A DNA stretch of 64,000 nt from Thalassotalea mangrovi (GTDB lineage: Bacteria; Pseudomonadota; Gammaproteobacteria; Enterobacterales; Alteromonadaceae): contig NZ_SWDB01000009.1 in the NCBI RefSeq assembly GCF_005116735.1, forward strand, positions 124,001 to 188,000, given 5' to 3'. The stretch's first letter is position 1; each line of letters starts with the position of its first letter. Position numbers and translations under genes: made by a program. The notes below the pieces were generated by a model that made no database searches, was not told the DNA's origin, and saw only the letters and a program-made list of their open reading frames with translations. Below, piece by piece: positions 25,074-33,492 of the stretch.

Positions 25074-28029
25074 CTGGATTACTCTTGCTTGCTTTGTTGT
25101 CGTTAATGCTGACCTTATCCAGCAGGTAAACAATTGATTGATAAGGAATCTGACTGTGCTTCGACAGGCCTATTTCACAGGTGCGGGCATTAGATACACC
25201 GATTTGGCAATTTTCCGGCTTTTGCGCATGTAGCGATTTCAGCGCGTTAGCATTAAGCTCGGGAACGAAAAAGCCTTTGTCGCCGGCAAACCCGCAACAA
25301 TGAATATCGGCAGGGACGATTACCTCTGCCGCGCAACGCTGTGCCAGCTGCAATAAATGTTTTTCCTGCCCTAAGCGCTTTGAACTGCAGGTTATATGTA
25401 ACATCACCGGCTCACTAACCGGGGTAATGGTGAGTTTTTCCACCACGAACTGATTTAAAAATTCTGCCGCTTCATACACTTTCAATGGCTGGCCAGAGCT
25501 CAAAAGGCCTTGCTGCTCTTTTAGGTGCAGGGCACAGGAACTGGCATCCGTAACCAGATAACAGGTTTCGCCATCTTTGCGTTCACTCAACAGCAAATCA
25601 TCGAGGGTATCAATCACTTGCTTCGCCTTTTCATGACCTTGCGCCGCGTCACCTTTGCTGGAAAATGGCATTCCGCAGCATAATTGGTTCATTGACTCGG
25701 GTACTACCACATCAAAACCGGCTTTTTGCAACAGCCGCGTAAACACCACCGGCAAGGGTCGTTGATCGTCGGCATCACTATCGGCAGCAAAAATCCGTCC
25801 GGCACATGTCGGGAAATAAATGACCTTTGGCGCGCCCGGTTTTTGAGAATTAGAGTTAAGCTTCTCCGCCGCAAGAGGTTGCTCGCTGGCAGGCAGGGAT
25901 GATTGATATTCAGGGATCAGGCCTTTAGAGATAGAGTTACCTAATGCCATGGCTTTTGAAACCGCTTTTTCTCCCACCAGGGCGCGGGTTTTATCAAGAG
26001 CCGCTAATGACCATCGAGCCAGAACCTGGGTGGTAGCAAAGCGATTGCCGAGCTGTTTACTGACATTTCGCCTGATTGCCGAGTCCTTAATGGCCTGTTG
26101 GCGATAAGCTTTAACAAACTCCCCGGTGTTAATGTCGACTGGGCAGCGCATGCCACACAAACCGGTCGCAGCGCAGGTCTCTATGCCCATATACGGATAG
26201 TCTTTTTGCAGTTGCTGTAACTGCAGTTGCCACTGCTGGCGCAATGTTGGAGCAGCATTAGCATCTGCCAACAGGGCTTTTAACTCGCTGATCCGCCGCC
26301 AGACGGTGATCCGTTGCCGTGGTGTTAAGGTAAGGCCATTAGAAGGGCAAACCGGCTCACAAAATCCACATTCGATACACTTATCAATGATGTCATCGGC
26401 CGCAGGCATGGCTTTTAAATGCTGAAGATGAGCATGCGGATCATCGTTGATGATAACCCCAGGGTTTAAAATATTATGCTCATCAAATAACGCCTTTATT
26501 TTCAGCATTAACTGATAGGCTTTATCACCCCATTCCCGTCGCACAAAGGGCGCCATATTGCGACCGGTGCCATGCTCGGCTTTTAACGAACCGCCAAACC
26601 TTGCAACAACCAGTTGGCTTACCGCTTCCATAAACGCCTGGTAGCGGCCGATTTGTTCCTGAGTGGCAAATGCCTGGGTGAACACAAAATGCAGGTTACC
26701 ATCGAGCGCATGGCCGAAGATTATCGCTTCATGATAGTGATATTTTACAAACAACTGCTGTAACTCGGTCACCGCAGCCGCTAAATCTTGCACCGCAAAC
26801 GCCACATCTTCAATAATCACCGTCGTGCCATTGTCGCGATGGGCGCCCACGGCAGGAAAGGTCCCTTTGCGAATATTCCATAACTGGGCGTTGCGACTCA
26901 CATCCTGACTGAAATCCAACGACAGGAATATATCCGAACGCATTGAATCAATAAGGTCAGTGATGACATCTGCTTTATGGCTTAGCGTCGCGTTATCATC
27001 TGCCTGGACTTCAATCAGCAACGCCGCGCCAGCTGCAGGTAAATCGGTAAGCTGTCCCGCTAGCAATGGGTGCCGCTCGACCGCATGTAATGCTTTGCTA
27101 TCGAGTAATTCAACCGCGGCAACGTCAAGGGGTGCCAGCTTAGGTACCAGTTCGCATGCCTGGCGAATATCATTAAAAATGAATAACCCGGCACTTTTCA
27201 ATTTATGGTCGACGACCGTGTGGTAGGTGATATCGGCAATAAATCCAAGCGTGCCTTCCGAGCCAATCAGCAAACGCTTGATGATCTCGATACCATCCTG
27301 AAAATCGAGCAGGGCATTAATGCCATAGCCAGTGGTGTTTTTAAGGCGATATTTATGAGCGATATGCGCGGCTAGTTCCTCATCGGCCTGCACCTGAACG
27401 GCAAGTTCCATTAATCCATGATAAAGCTCAGGACGCTTGTCGATAAATTGCTGACAACTTTGTCGGTCACTGGTATCGAGCAGGGTACCGTCAGCCAACA
27501 CCATGCTCACATCGGCTACGGTATGGTAGGAGTTTTGCTTTACTCCACAACACATCCCCGACGAGTTATTGGCTGCAATGCCGCCTACTTTACAACTGTC
27601 GATAGACGCCGGATCCGGACCTATTTTGCGGCCGTAAGGCTTCAATATTTCATTAACCCGGGCACCGATTAAGCCTGGTTGCAGTTTAATTTTCTCGCCA
27701 TTGTCGAAGATTTGGTAATCCTGCCACTGCTCGGAAAGTATGATCAAAACCGAGTCGCTAATCGCCTGACCGGATAAACTGGTACCTGCCGCTCGAAACG
27801 TGACAGGCACTTTGCACTGATTCGCATGTTCCAGCACCAGTTGCACCTGCGCCAGTGACGATAAATGGAGAATATACTCCGGCACCAGGCGATAAAATGA
27901 TGCATCGGTGCCGTAGGCATAACGCCTGGTATAGTCATCAATGATCTGCTCTGACGCAAGAAATCGCGCCACCTGTTCAATGAAGACAGTTAGCCCGGTA
28001 TGTTGATGATGCGACTCAGAAACAGACAT
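25060..28029 (-). CDS. FAD- and Fe-S-containing D-lactate/D-2-hydroxyacid dehydrogenase (Dld-II/YdiJ type)
   Basis: A 989-residue fusion. The N-terminal FAD-binding_4 domain contains VTFRAAGTSLSGQAISD and GPDPASIDSCKVGGIAANN; the FAD-oxidase C-terminal domain includes HALDGNLHFVF and KAEHGTGRNMAPFV. A ferredoxin-like segment near residue 550 (CIECGFCEPVCPSNG, then GLCGMRCP) and two CCG cysteine-rich domains (CCGMPFSSKG near 786, CCGFAGDKG near 912) follow. This layout matches both the quinone-linked D-lactate dehydrogenase of Shewanella type and E. coli YdiJ (D-2-hydroxyglutarate); I cannot separate the two by eye. It is expected to be a peripheral inner-membrane respiratory enzyme. The stop overlaps the next gene. 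Confidence 0.9.
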   Translation of the reverse strand: MSVSESHHQHTGLTVFIEQVARFLASEQIIDDYTRRYAYGTDASFYRLVPEYILHLSSLAQVQLVLEHANQCKVPVTFRAAGTSLSGQAISDSVLIILSEQWQDYQIFDNGEKIKLQPGLIGARVNEILKPYGRKIGPDPASIDSCKVGGIAANNSSGMCCGVKQNSYHTVADVSMVLADGTLLDTSDRQSCQQFIDKRPELYHGLMELAVQVQADEELAAHIAHKYRLKNTTGYGINALLDFQDGIEIIKRLLIGSEGTLGFIADITYHTVVDHKLKSAGLFIFNDIRQACELVPKLAPLDVAAVELLDSKALHAVERHPLLAGQLTDLPAAGAALLIEVQADDNATLSHKADVITDLIDSMRSDIFLSLDFSQDVSRNAQLWNIRKGTFPAVGAHRDNGTTVIIEDVAFAVQDLAAAVTELQQLFVKYHYHEAIIFGHALDGNLHFVFTQAFATQEQIGRYQAFMEAVSQLVVARFGGSLKAEHGTGRNMAPFVRREWGDKAYQLMLKIKALFDEHNILNPGVIINDDPHAHLQHLKAMPAADDIIDKCIECGFCEPVCPSNGLTLTPRQRITVWRRISELKALLADANAAPTLRQQWQLQLQQLQKDYPYMGIETCAATGLCGMRCPVDINTGEFVKAYRQQAIKDSAIRRNVSKQLGNRFATTQVLARWSLAALDKTRALVGEKAVSKAMALGNSISKGLIPEYQSSLPASEQPLAAEKLNSNSQKPGAPKVIYFPTCAGRIFAADSDADDQRPLPVVFTRLLQKAGFDVVVPESMNQLCCGMPFSSKGDAAQGHEKAKQVIDTLDDLLLSERKDGETCYLVTDASSCALHLKEQQGLLSSGQPLKVYEAAEFLNQFVVEKLTITPVSEPVMLHITCSSKRLGQEKHLLQLAQRCAAEVIVPADIHCCGFAGDKGFFVPELNANALKSLHAQKPENCQIGVSNARTCEIGLSKHSQIPYQSIVYLLDKVSINDNKASKSNPDDVY

Positions 28030-28340
28030 GAATTTTTCATCGGGATGCTAGCGGATAATGCTGTAGTTTATAACGTGGACAGCAGGTAAACTCAAGGAAT
28101 ATTAACTTACAATAAAATCAATTTATTAGGAATAATTAATTCTTAACACCTTCAAATCATACATTGTTGCGATCCAAATCATAAGTGTTTATTTCATTAG
28201 CCATTGGATGATCGATCAAAGCGTTTGATTTTTCTTCATCTGCATGAGTTAATTGATTTAAGATCATAGTGTTACTTACAATATTGTGATGCACGGTTAT
28301 CACTACCAGCCGTTCAGATTCGTTTACCGGGAGCAATCGC
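28030..28340. other. Divergent intergenic region, dehydrogenase / PH-domain operon
   Basis: 311 bp, AT-rich, with promoters expected for both neighbours. An overlapping minus-strand frame (28157-28585) is mostly a shadow of the PH-domain gene. I see no RNA gene or clear operator. Confidence 0.5.
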
Positions 28341-28880
28341 TTGAATACCGATTTTAGCAATAACCAATTGCCAGTCGATGTGTTGCCATCAATACAGTCG
28401 ATAAATTTTACCGCTATCTCGCCAATGCATATCAAATGGACACGGATCCTGGGATGTCTGTTGTCATTCGTGTTTCCATCCCTGTTGTTAATCGTCCTGG
28501 TATTGCCTGACACCTGGTTACCCGAAAAGGTCAGCAACATCCTGTTATTTGTCTTTGCAATTTTATCACTGATATTTTTGTTCACATTTATCTATCAGTG
28601 GTTTGCTGAGCCTATTAAAGCCTATGCCTTGCGAGAACAGGACCTGTCCTATCAAAGCGGATTGTTGTTTCGTAAAGTAATCACCCAGCCAATCACCAGA
28701 ATTCAGCATGTTGAACTAAAGCGGGGGCCCTTGGATCGCCGCAATGAACTGGCAAAACTGCAGGTGTTTAGTGCTGGTGGGGCGATGCACACCTTTGAGA
28801 TCCCCGGACTTGAGCTGAAAACTGCACAATCGATACGTCAGTTTATTCTTTCCCACAAAGGCGGTAATAATGACGGATAA
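28341..28880 (+). CDS. PH-domain membrane protein, YdbS-like
   Basis: A 179-residue protein with two adjacent transmembrane helices (ILGCLLSFVFPSLLLIVLVL and NILLFVFAILSLIFLFTFI), then a bacterial PH domain (bPH2) with the family's YALREQDLSYQSGLLFRKV and ITRIQHVELKRGPLDR motifs. The start is TTG at 28341: GGGAG lies seven bases upstream, an in-frame stop closes the frame further up, and the first ATG is 28 codons inside. It overlaps the next gene by 11 bases. YdbS/YdbT-type pairs are widespread and linked to membrane homeostasis, but the exact job is unknown. Confidence 0.85.
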   Translation: MNTDFSNNQLPVDVLPSIQSINFTAISPMHIKWTRILGCLLSFVFPSLLLIVLVLPDTWLPEKVSNILLFVFAILSLIFLFTFIYQWFAEPIKAYALREQDLSYQSGLLFRKVITQPITRIQHVELKRGPLDRRNELAKLQVFSAGGAMHTFEIPGLELKTAQSIRQFILSHKGGNNDG

Positions 28881-30459
28881 CACGCCATCTGATAATAGCG
28901 ACTATCAAGGCGCAGCCACTGTCAGTCAATGGCACCGCATATCGCCGATCGCGGTCATCTATTATGCGCTCAGATTTGTCCGCGGCTTTGTCGGTAATAT
29001 GGCTTACCTGCTGCCAGCGTTGCTGGTCGGCTATAACCAGATCCAAAAAAATCCCCAGGCAGCGTTGCCGCTCTCGATAGCGATCTTAGCCCTGATAATC
29101 GTCAGCTCAATTCTCAGCTATTGGTTTTTCCAATATCGATTGAGTAATGATCACCTGGAAATTCGCTCCGGTGTATTTTCTAAAAAATATCTGAACTTAC
29201 CCTTTAACCGCATTCAAAATGTTGAAGTCAGCCACCCCTGGTACTATCGTCCCTTTGGCTATGCAACGCTAAAACTCGACAGTGCCGGTTCGGCGCAACA
29301 GGAAGCCAATATCGCGGCACTGGAAAAACATTTCGCCGAGCAGCTCAGGCGCGAAATCGTGCGTCATAAAGCATCAGACAATCGCCAATCTGCAACAACC
29401 ACGACAAATGAACAAGGTCTTGCCGGGGAGCAATCGGCTTCTCTCGAGGGAGAGGTCGTACTTAACCGTCGTTCTATCTCAGATATTGTGTTGCACGGTA
29501 TTTCTAATAACCGGGTATGGATTGTATTGGGTGCGCTCGCTCCCTTTATTGATAATTTGACCAAAGGCATTCCCGAATACCTGCAGGCGAAAGGCATTGA
29601 TATCGATCAAATCGTCAGTAGTGCACACATGCCATGGTGGCAATTAACCCTTGCGGTAATAACCCTGGTGATTATTGTCATGGCAATCATGTCTCTGATT
29701 TCTGTGATTGGTGCCATTATCACTTTTTATGATTTTTCATTGAGTAAGGCAGACAGTAAATATATTCGCAGAAGTGGACTGTTTAGCCGGCATGAAATCA
29801 CCATGCCGCATTCGCGCATGCAAATGGTCACCTGTCAGCAGGACTGGCTAGACAAATTATTCAAACGAATCAATATCAAGTTTGAGCAAATGAACGCTAA
29901 TGCTGCCAATCAAGGTCAGCCATCCCTAAGCGAAGGAACCAATAAAATCATTGTGCCATCAGTGACCGCTGAGCAGCGGGACTTTCTGGTAGCGGATGCT
30001 TATCCGCAAAGCCAATTGCCGGCGATAAACTTTCAGCCCATCCAGCGTCGCTATCTGCTGCGCCTGTATCTACTGTTAGCCCTAATTGCCATTCCACTGC
30101 TTACCCTGTTAGCCGTTGCCGATAAAACGATGCCACTGCTCATCACATCACTGCTGAGCGTATTTTTATCTGTGGTTATTTTTATGCGCTATCGTCGTTG
30201 GGGAATTGCCACTGATAATCATTATATTTACGTGCGCAAGGGTTGTTTTGGCGTTGATTACCACATTTTTGAAGCCTATAAATTGCAGCAAGTGAAAATC
30301 AAACAAAGTATCTGGCAGAAGAGACATCAACTGGCCAGTGTCCAGTTTGTCCTTGCCAGTGGCTCTGTCACGGTTCCCTACATAAAAGAAGAGTTAGCCA
30401 AAACCATCGCCGACTTTGCCCTTTTTGAAGTCGAGCGCCAACCCAGATCCTGGATGTAG
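28870..30459 (+). CDS. PH-domain membrane protein, YdbT-like
   Basis: A 529-residue partner of the preceding gene with three bPH2-type domains, each introduced by membrane helices: RLSNDHLEIRSGVFSKKYLN with FNRIQNVEVSHPWYYRPFGY; KYIRRSGLFSRHEITMPHSR; and NHYIYVRKGCFGVDYHIF. Helices occur near residues 40-95, 215-300 and 395-435. The translational overlap with the YdbS-like gene indicates a complex. The function of this family is poorly defined; published ideas link it to membrane protein or lipid homeostasis. About 110 bases downstream begins the yqiJ-yqiK pair, another membrane-organisation locus. Confidence 0.87.
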   Translation: MTDNTPSDNSDYQGAATVSQWHRISPIAVIYYALRFVRGFVGNMAYLLPALLVGYNQIQKNPQAALPLSIAILALIIVSSILSYWFFQYRLSNDHLEIRSGVFSKKYLNLPFNRIQNVEVSHPWYYRPFGYATLKLDSAGSAQQEANIAALEKHFAEQLRREIVRHKASDNRQSATTTTNEQGLAGEQSASLEGEVVLNRRSISDIVLHGISNNRVWIVLGALAPFIDNLTKGIPEYLQAKGIDIDQIVSSAHMPWWQLTLAVITLVIIVMAIMSLISVIGAIITFYDFSLSKADSKYIRRSGLFSRHEITMPHSRMQMVTCQQDWLDKLFKRINIKFEQMNANAANQGQPSLSEGTNKIIVPSVTAEQRDFLVADAYPQSQLPAINFQPIQRRYLLRLYLLLALIAIPLLTLLAVADKTMPLLITSLLSVFLSVVIFMRYRRWGIATDNHYIYVRKGCFGVDYHIFEAYKLQQVKIKQSIWQKRHQLASVQFVLASGSVTVPYIKEELAKTIADFALFEVERQPRSWM

Positions 30460-30570
30460 CCGAGACGTATAACCAATGACATGGATTACTTGTTAAACAG
30501 AAACCCTTGGCATGAGCACTAAAGATACAGTAAATTGATGCTTTAAAAATAGCGAAGAAGGGAATCTCTT

Positions 30571-31212
30571 TTGTTGAATTTTTTATTAAGCGACGTGAAT
30601 TTTGCGTTTTCCGTCGCGCTCACCATTGTCTTTGGATTGGCCCTTTTGGAGGGTATTGCGCTGGTCATTGGCTCCAGTGTGATGACCCTGCTTGATGATC
30701 TGACCGGGTTTGATATTGATGCAGATGTCGATGCGGATGTCAGTTCTGGCGGCCTAACCTCAGTGCTTGGCTGGTTGTGTCTGGACAAGTTACCCTTGCT
30801 GGTTTGGCTGATTCTGATGCTTACCAGTTTTGGTCTGTCCGGACTGATCTATAACTATCTTGTTTTAAGCTCAGTTAATATTGAACTCCTTTATTGGGCA
30901 GCAAAACCTGTCGCTTTATTTTGTGCGCTGATCATCACCCACACGTTTGGTGATGCGATCGCCAGGATCATTCCAAAAAATGAAACTTCGGCAGTGTCGA
31001 CCATTGAATTTTCCGGCAAAGTTGCCACCATCACCCTGGGCAGGGCCCGCAGAGGCAATGCTGCCGAAGCCTCTCTGGTAGATGATTTCAATCAAAAACA
31101 CTATGTAATGGTGGAACCCGAAAATGACCATGATGAGTTCCTGCAAGGTACTCAGGTTGTATTAATTGAAAAAGCCAACAGCAGCTGGATAGCTGCACCT
31201 TTAACCCCATAA
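30571..31212 (+). CDS. Membrane protein with OB-fold, YqiJ-like (NfeD-related)
   Basis: A 213-residue protein with three to four transmembrane helices and a C-terminal soluble OB-like domain (STIEFSGKVATITLGRARRG ... QGTQVVLIEKANSSWIAAP). This is the YqiJ/NfeD-like arrangement regularly found next to flotillin-type genes. The start is TTG: two TTG codons at 30571 and 30574 follow GAAGGGA, with no ATG nearby. It precedes the flotillin gene by 25 bases. It probably works with it in membrane microdomains. The symbol is by family analogy and left blank. Confidence 0.83.
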   Translation: MLNFLLSDVNFAFSVALTIVFGLALLEGIALVIGSSVMTLLDDLTGFDIDADVDADVSSGGLTSVLGWLCLDKLPLLVWLILMLTSFGLSGLIYNYLVLSSVNIELLYWAAKPVALFCALIITHTFGDAIARIIPKNETSAVSTIEFSGKVATITLGRARRGNAAEASLVDDFNQKHYVMVEPENDHDEFLQGTQVVLIEKANSSWIAAPLTP

Positions 31213-31237
31213 AAACGAAAAAAGTAAAGGAAACCAA

Positions 31238-33010
31238 ATGGAACAGTTCACTGCGGGTGACAATTTCACCCTGATGTTAATTATTACTGGTGTAGTACTG
31301 ATTTCGCTGATGACCATCGGCCTGATCATCGCCAAGCTGTATATTCGAGCAACCAAAGAAATCGCCTTTGTCCGCACCGGTATGGGTGGTGAAAGGGTCG
31401 TTAAGGACGGCGGTGCTATCGTCTTGCCGGTCGTTCATGAAACGATTCCGGTAAATATGAATACGCTGCGCATCGAAGTGGAAAAAACACAAAAAGATGC
31501 TCTGATCACTAAAGATCGTATGCGAGTCGATGTAAAAGCCGATTTTTACCTTCGGGTAGCACCCAATAGCGAAGGTATTTCTATGGCCGCGCAAACGCTT
31601 GGTACCCGCACCATGCGTGTTGAAGAACTGAAAAAGTTGATGGAATCTAAGTTTGTTGACGTGTTACGTGCGGTTGCGGCTGAGATGAGCATGACTGAGA
31701 TGCATGAACAACGAAGCGAATTTGTACAAAAAGTTCAGCAAAATGTAATGACCGACCTTGAGAAAAATGGTCTCGAGCTGGAATCGGTATCATTAACCGG
31801 TTTTGACCAGACAGATTTACAGTTTTTTAATGAAAACAACGCATTTGATGCGGAAGGTCGTGCCCGCCTGGCAAAAATCATTGAGGAAAAGCGTAAAGAA
31901 ACCAACGATATCGAACAGGAAAATCGTATTCTGATCGAGCAGCGCAACCTGGAAGCGGAAAAGCAGTCACTGGAAATTCAAAAAGAACAACAGGAAGCAC
32001 AGTTGATCCAACAGCAGGCGATCGAATTCAAGCGTGTTGAGCAACAGGCAGAAATTGTTAAACAACGTGAAATCAAAGAGCGTGAAGAACGCGAGGCTGA
32101 AATTGCCAAACAGCGTGCTGTTGAAGCGGCTGAAATTGAAAAAGCGAAAAATATTGAAACGCAGGAAATTGAAAAACGCAAAGCACTTGAGCAGGCACGT
32201 ATTCAACAAGAGCGTGATGTTGAAGTGTCAATGCAGGAAAAACAGATTGCAGTCGCTCAAAAATCGGAAGAAGAGTCTGCAGCTCGCGCAAAAGCAGCCG
32301 AGGCTGAAAAAGCCAAGGTAGAAAAAGAAGAGGCGGTTGTAACCGCCAAGCAGATCGCGGTCGCGAATCGTCAAAAAGAAATCGAAGTTATCGATGCGAA
32401 AAAAGAAGCGGAACGTGAAGCGGTAGGCATCACGGTTCAGGCGGAAGCGGATAAGCGAGCGGCAGAAGATAAAGCGCAAGCGATTCTGACCGAAGCCCGT
32501 GCGGATGCGGATGCGAAAAAACTCAAAGCCGAAGCCGATGAAAAGGTCTACGCGGTAGAAGCTGCAGGTAAAAAAGCCCTGTACGAAGCAGAGAATACAC
32601 TCCGTGATGAGCAGGTGGAATTGCAAAAATCCCTGGCGATTCTTCAGGCCTTACCATCAATTGTTGCCAGCGCCGTCAAGCCGCTTGAAAACATCGAAGG
32701 CATCAAGATTTTGCAAGGCTATGGACAGGGTAATACGGTTGCCTCTGGGGCTGAAAGTTCGGGAGCTGGTGCTGGCCTTTCCGAGCAAATCACAAACGCC
32801 GCATTAAACTATCGCGCCAATGCGCCATTAGTTGACAGCATGATGCGAGAATTAGGTATTGTCGATAAAGAAAAAGGTACCCTGAGTGACTTGCTAACCG
32901 GTGAACACCCTTTGGTTCGGGACGCTATCACTGTAACCCAACCACAAAAACCTGCTAACCACTCTGAAAATAATGGTGCCGCTCCCTCCGCTAACGGGGC
33001 AAGTGAGTAG
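31238..33010 (+). CDS. Flotillin-family protein, YqiK-like
   Basis: A 590-residue SPFH/band-7 protein. One N-terminal transmembrane helix (LMLIITGVVLISLMTIGLII) is followed by the SPFH domain (residues ~30-210), then a very long Glu/Lys/Ala/Gln-rich coiled coil (~215-470) and a flotillin C-terminal region (SLAILQALPSIVASAVKPLENIEGIKILQG). YqiK-like flotillins form oligomeric cages or microdomains in the inner membrane. GGAAA precedes the ATG. It is preceded by its usual OB-fold partner and followed by a clean terminator. Confidence 0.92.
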   Translation: MEQFTAGDNFTLMLIITGVVLISLMTIGLIIAKLYIRATKEIAFVRTGMGGERVVKDGGAIVLPVVHETIPVNMNTLRIEVEKTQKDALITKDRMRVDVKADFYLRVAPNSEGISMAAQTLGTRTMRVEELKKLMESKFVDVLRAVAAEMSMTEMHEQRSEFVQKVQQNVMTDLEKNGLELESVSLTGFDQTDLQFFNENNAFDAEGRARLAKIIEEKRKETNDIEQENRILIEQRNLEAEKQSLEIQKEQQEAQLIQQQAIEFKRVEQQAEIVKQREIKEREEREAEIAKQRAVEAAEIEKAKNIETQEIEKRKALEQARIQQERDVEVSMQEKQIAVAQKSEEESAARAKAAEAEKAKVEKEEAVVTAKQIAVANRQKEIEVIDAKKEAEREAVGITVQAEADKRAAEDKAQAILTEARADADAKKLKAEADEKVYAVEAAGKKALYEAENTLRDEQVELQKSLAILQALPSIVASAVKPLENIEGIKILQGYGQGNTVASGAESSGAGAGLSEQITNAALNYRANAPLVDSMMRELGIVDKEKGTLSDLLTGEHPLVRDAITVTQPQKPANHSENNGAAPSANGASE

Positions 33011-33030
33011 GCGTTTATCACATTGTAAAT

Positions 33031-33051
33031 AACGGGCTTCGGCCCGTTTTT
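33031..33051 (+). terminator. Intrinsic terminator after flotillin gene
   Basis: ACGGGC and GCCCGT pair around the stable TTCG tetraloop, followed by five T residues, 20 bases past the flotillin stop. Confidence 0.88.
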
Positions 33052-33156
33052 CCTACCTGGCTTCGCCACTCCCCGCATGCAAAGCTCTCAGCAGGCGTCG
33101 CTGCTTTGGGTCAATCTACCATGAAAATTTAAATAGGTGATTTTTTCAACAAAACA

Positions 33157-33182
33157 TGTCATAAAATAGTCAGGACATGACA
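33157..33182. promoter_or_regulatory. Inverted repeat upstream of the symporter operon
   Basis: TGTCAT and ATGACA, 14 bases apart, end 14 bases before the DUF4212 start codon, where a repressor could block transcription or translation initiation. No regulator is identified. Confidence 0.3.
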
Positions 33183-33195
33183 ATAAAGAATCGCA

Positions 33196-33489
33196 ATGAA
33201 TCAACAGGTTAAAGAACAACAGGGACTCAATGAAACCCAGGAACTCGCGAATGAGCTATACTGGCGCGCCAACCTACGGCTGATTGGCATTTGCCTGAGC
33301 ATCTGGTTTCTGGTCTCCTTTGGTTGTGGCATATTGTGGGTTGAGCCACTTAATGAGATTCGCCTCGGTGGCTATAAGCTCGGCTTCTGGTTTGCCCAAC
33401 AAGGTTCTATTTATACCTTTGTCATTCTGATTTTTTACTACACCCGGCAAATGAATAAACTGGATAAAATGTTTGCAGTGAAGGAATAA
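33196..33489 (+). CDS. DUF4212 small subunit of sodium/solute symporter
   Basis: A 97-residue protein with two transmembrane helices. The motif YWRANLRLIGICLSIWFLVSF, followed by FWFAQQGSIYTFVILIFYYT, is characteristic of DUF4212, which is nearly always encoded immediately before a VC_2705-type sodium:solute symporter. Here the symporter gene starts three bases after its stop. It probably stabilises or modulates the transporter. Confidence 0.93.
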   Translation: MNQQVKEQQGLNETQELANELYWRANLRLIGICLSIWFLVSFGCGILWVEPLNEIRLGGYKLGFWFAQQGSIYTFVILIFYYTRQMNKLDKMFAVKE

Positions 33490-33492
33490 ATC

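Noticed and set aside
28157-28585. 142-codon minus-strand frame
   Set aside because: Mostly antisense to the PH-domain gene, which has clear family motifs; composition is unlike a real protein.
31967-32626. Several frames antisense or out of frame to the flotillin coiled coil
   Set aside because: Produced by the repetitive Glu/Lys/Gln codons of the flotillin gene.
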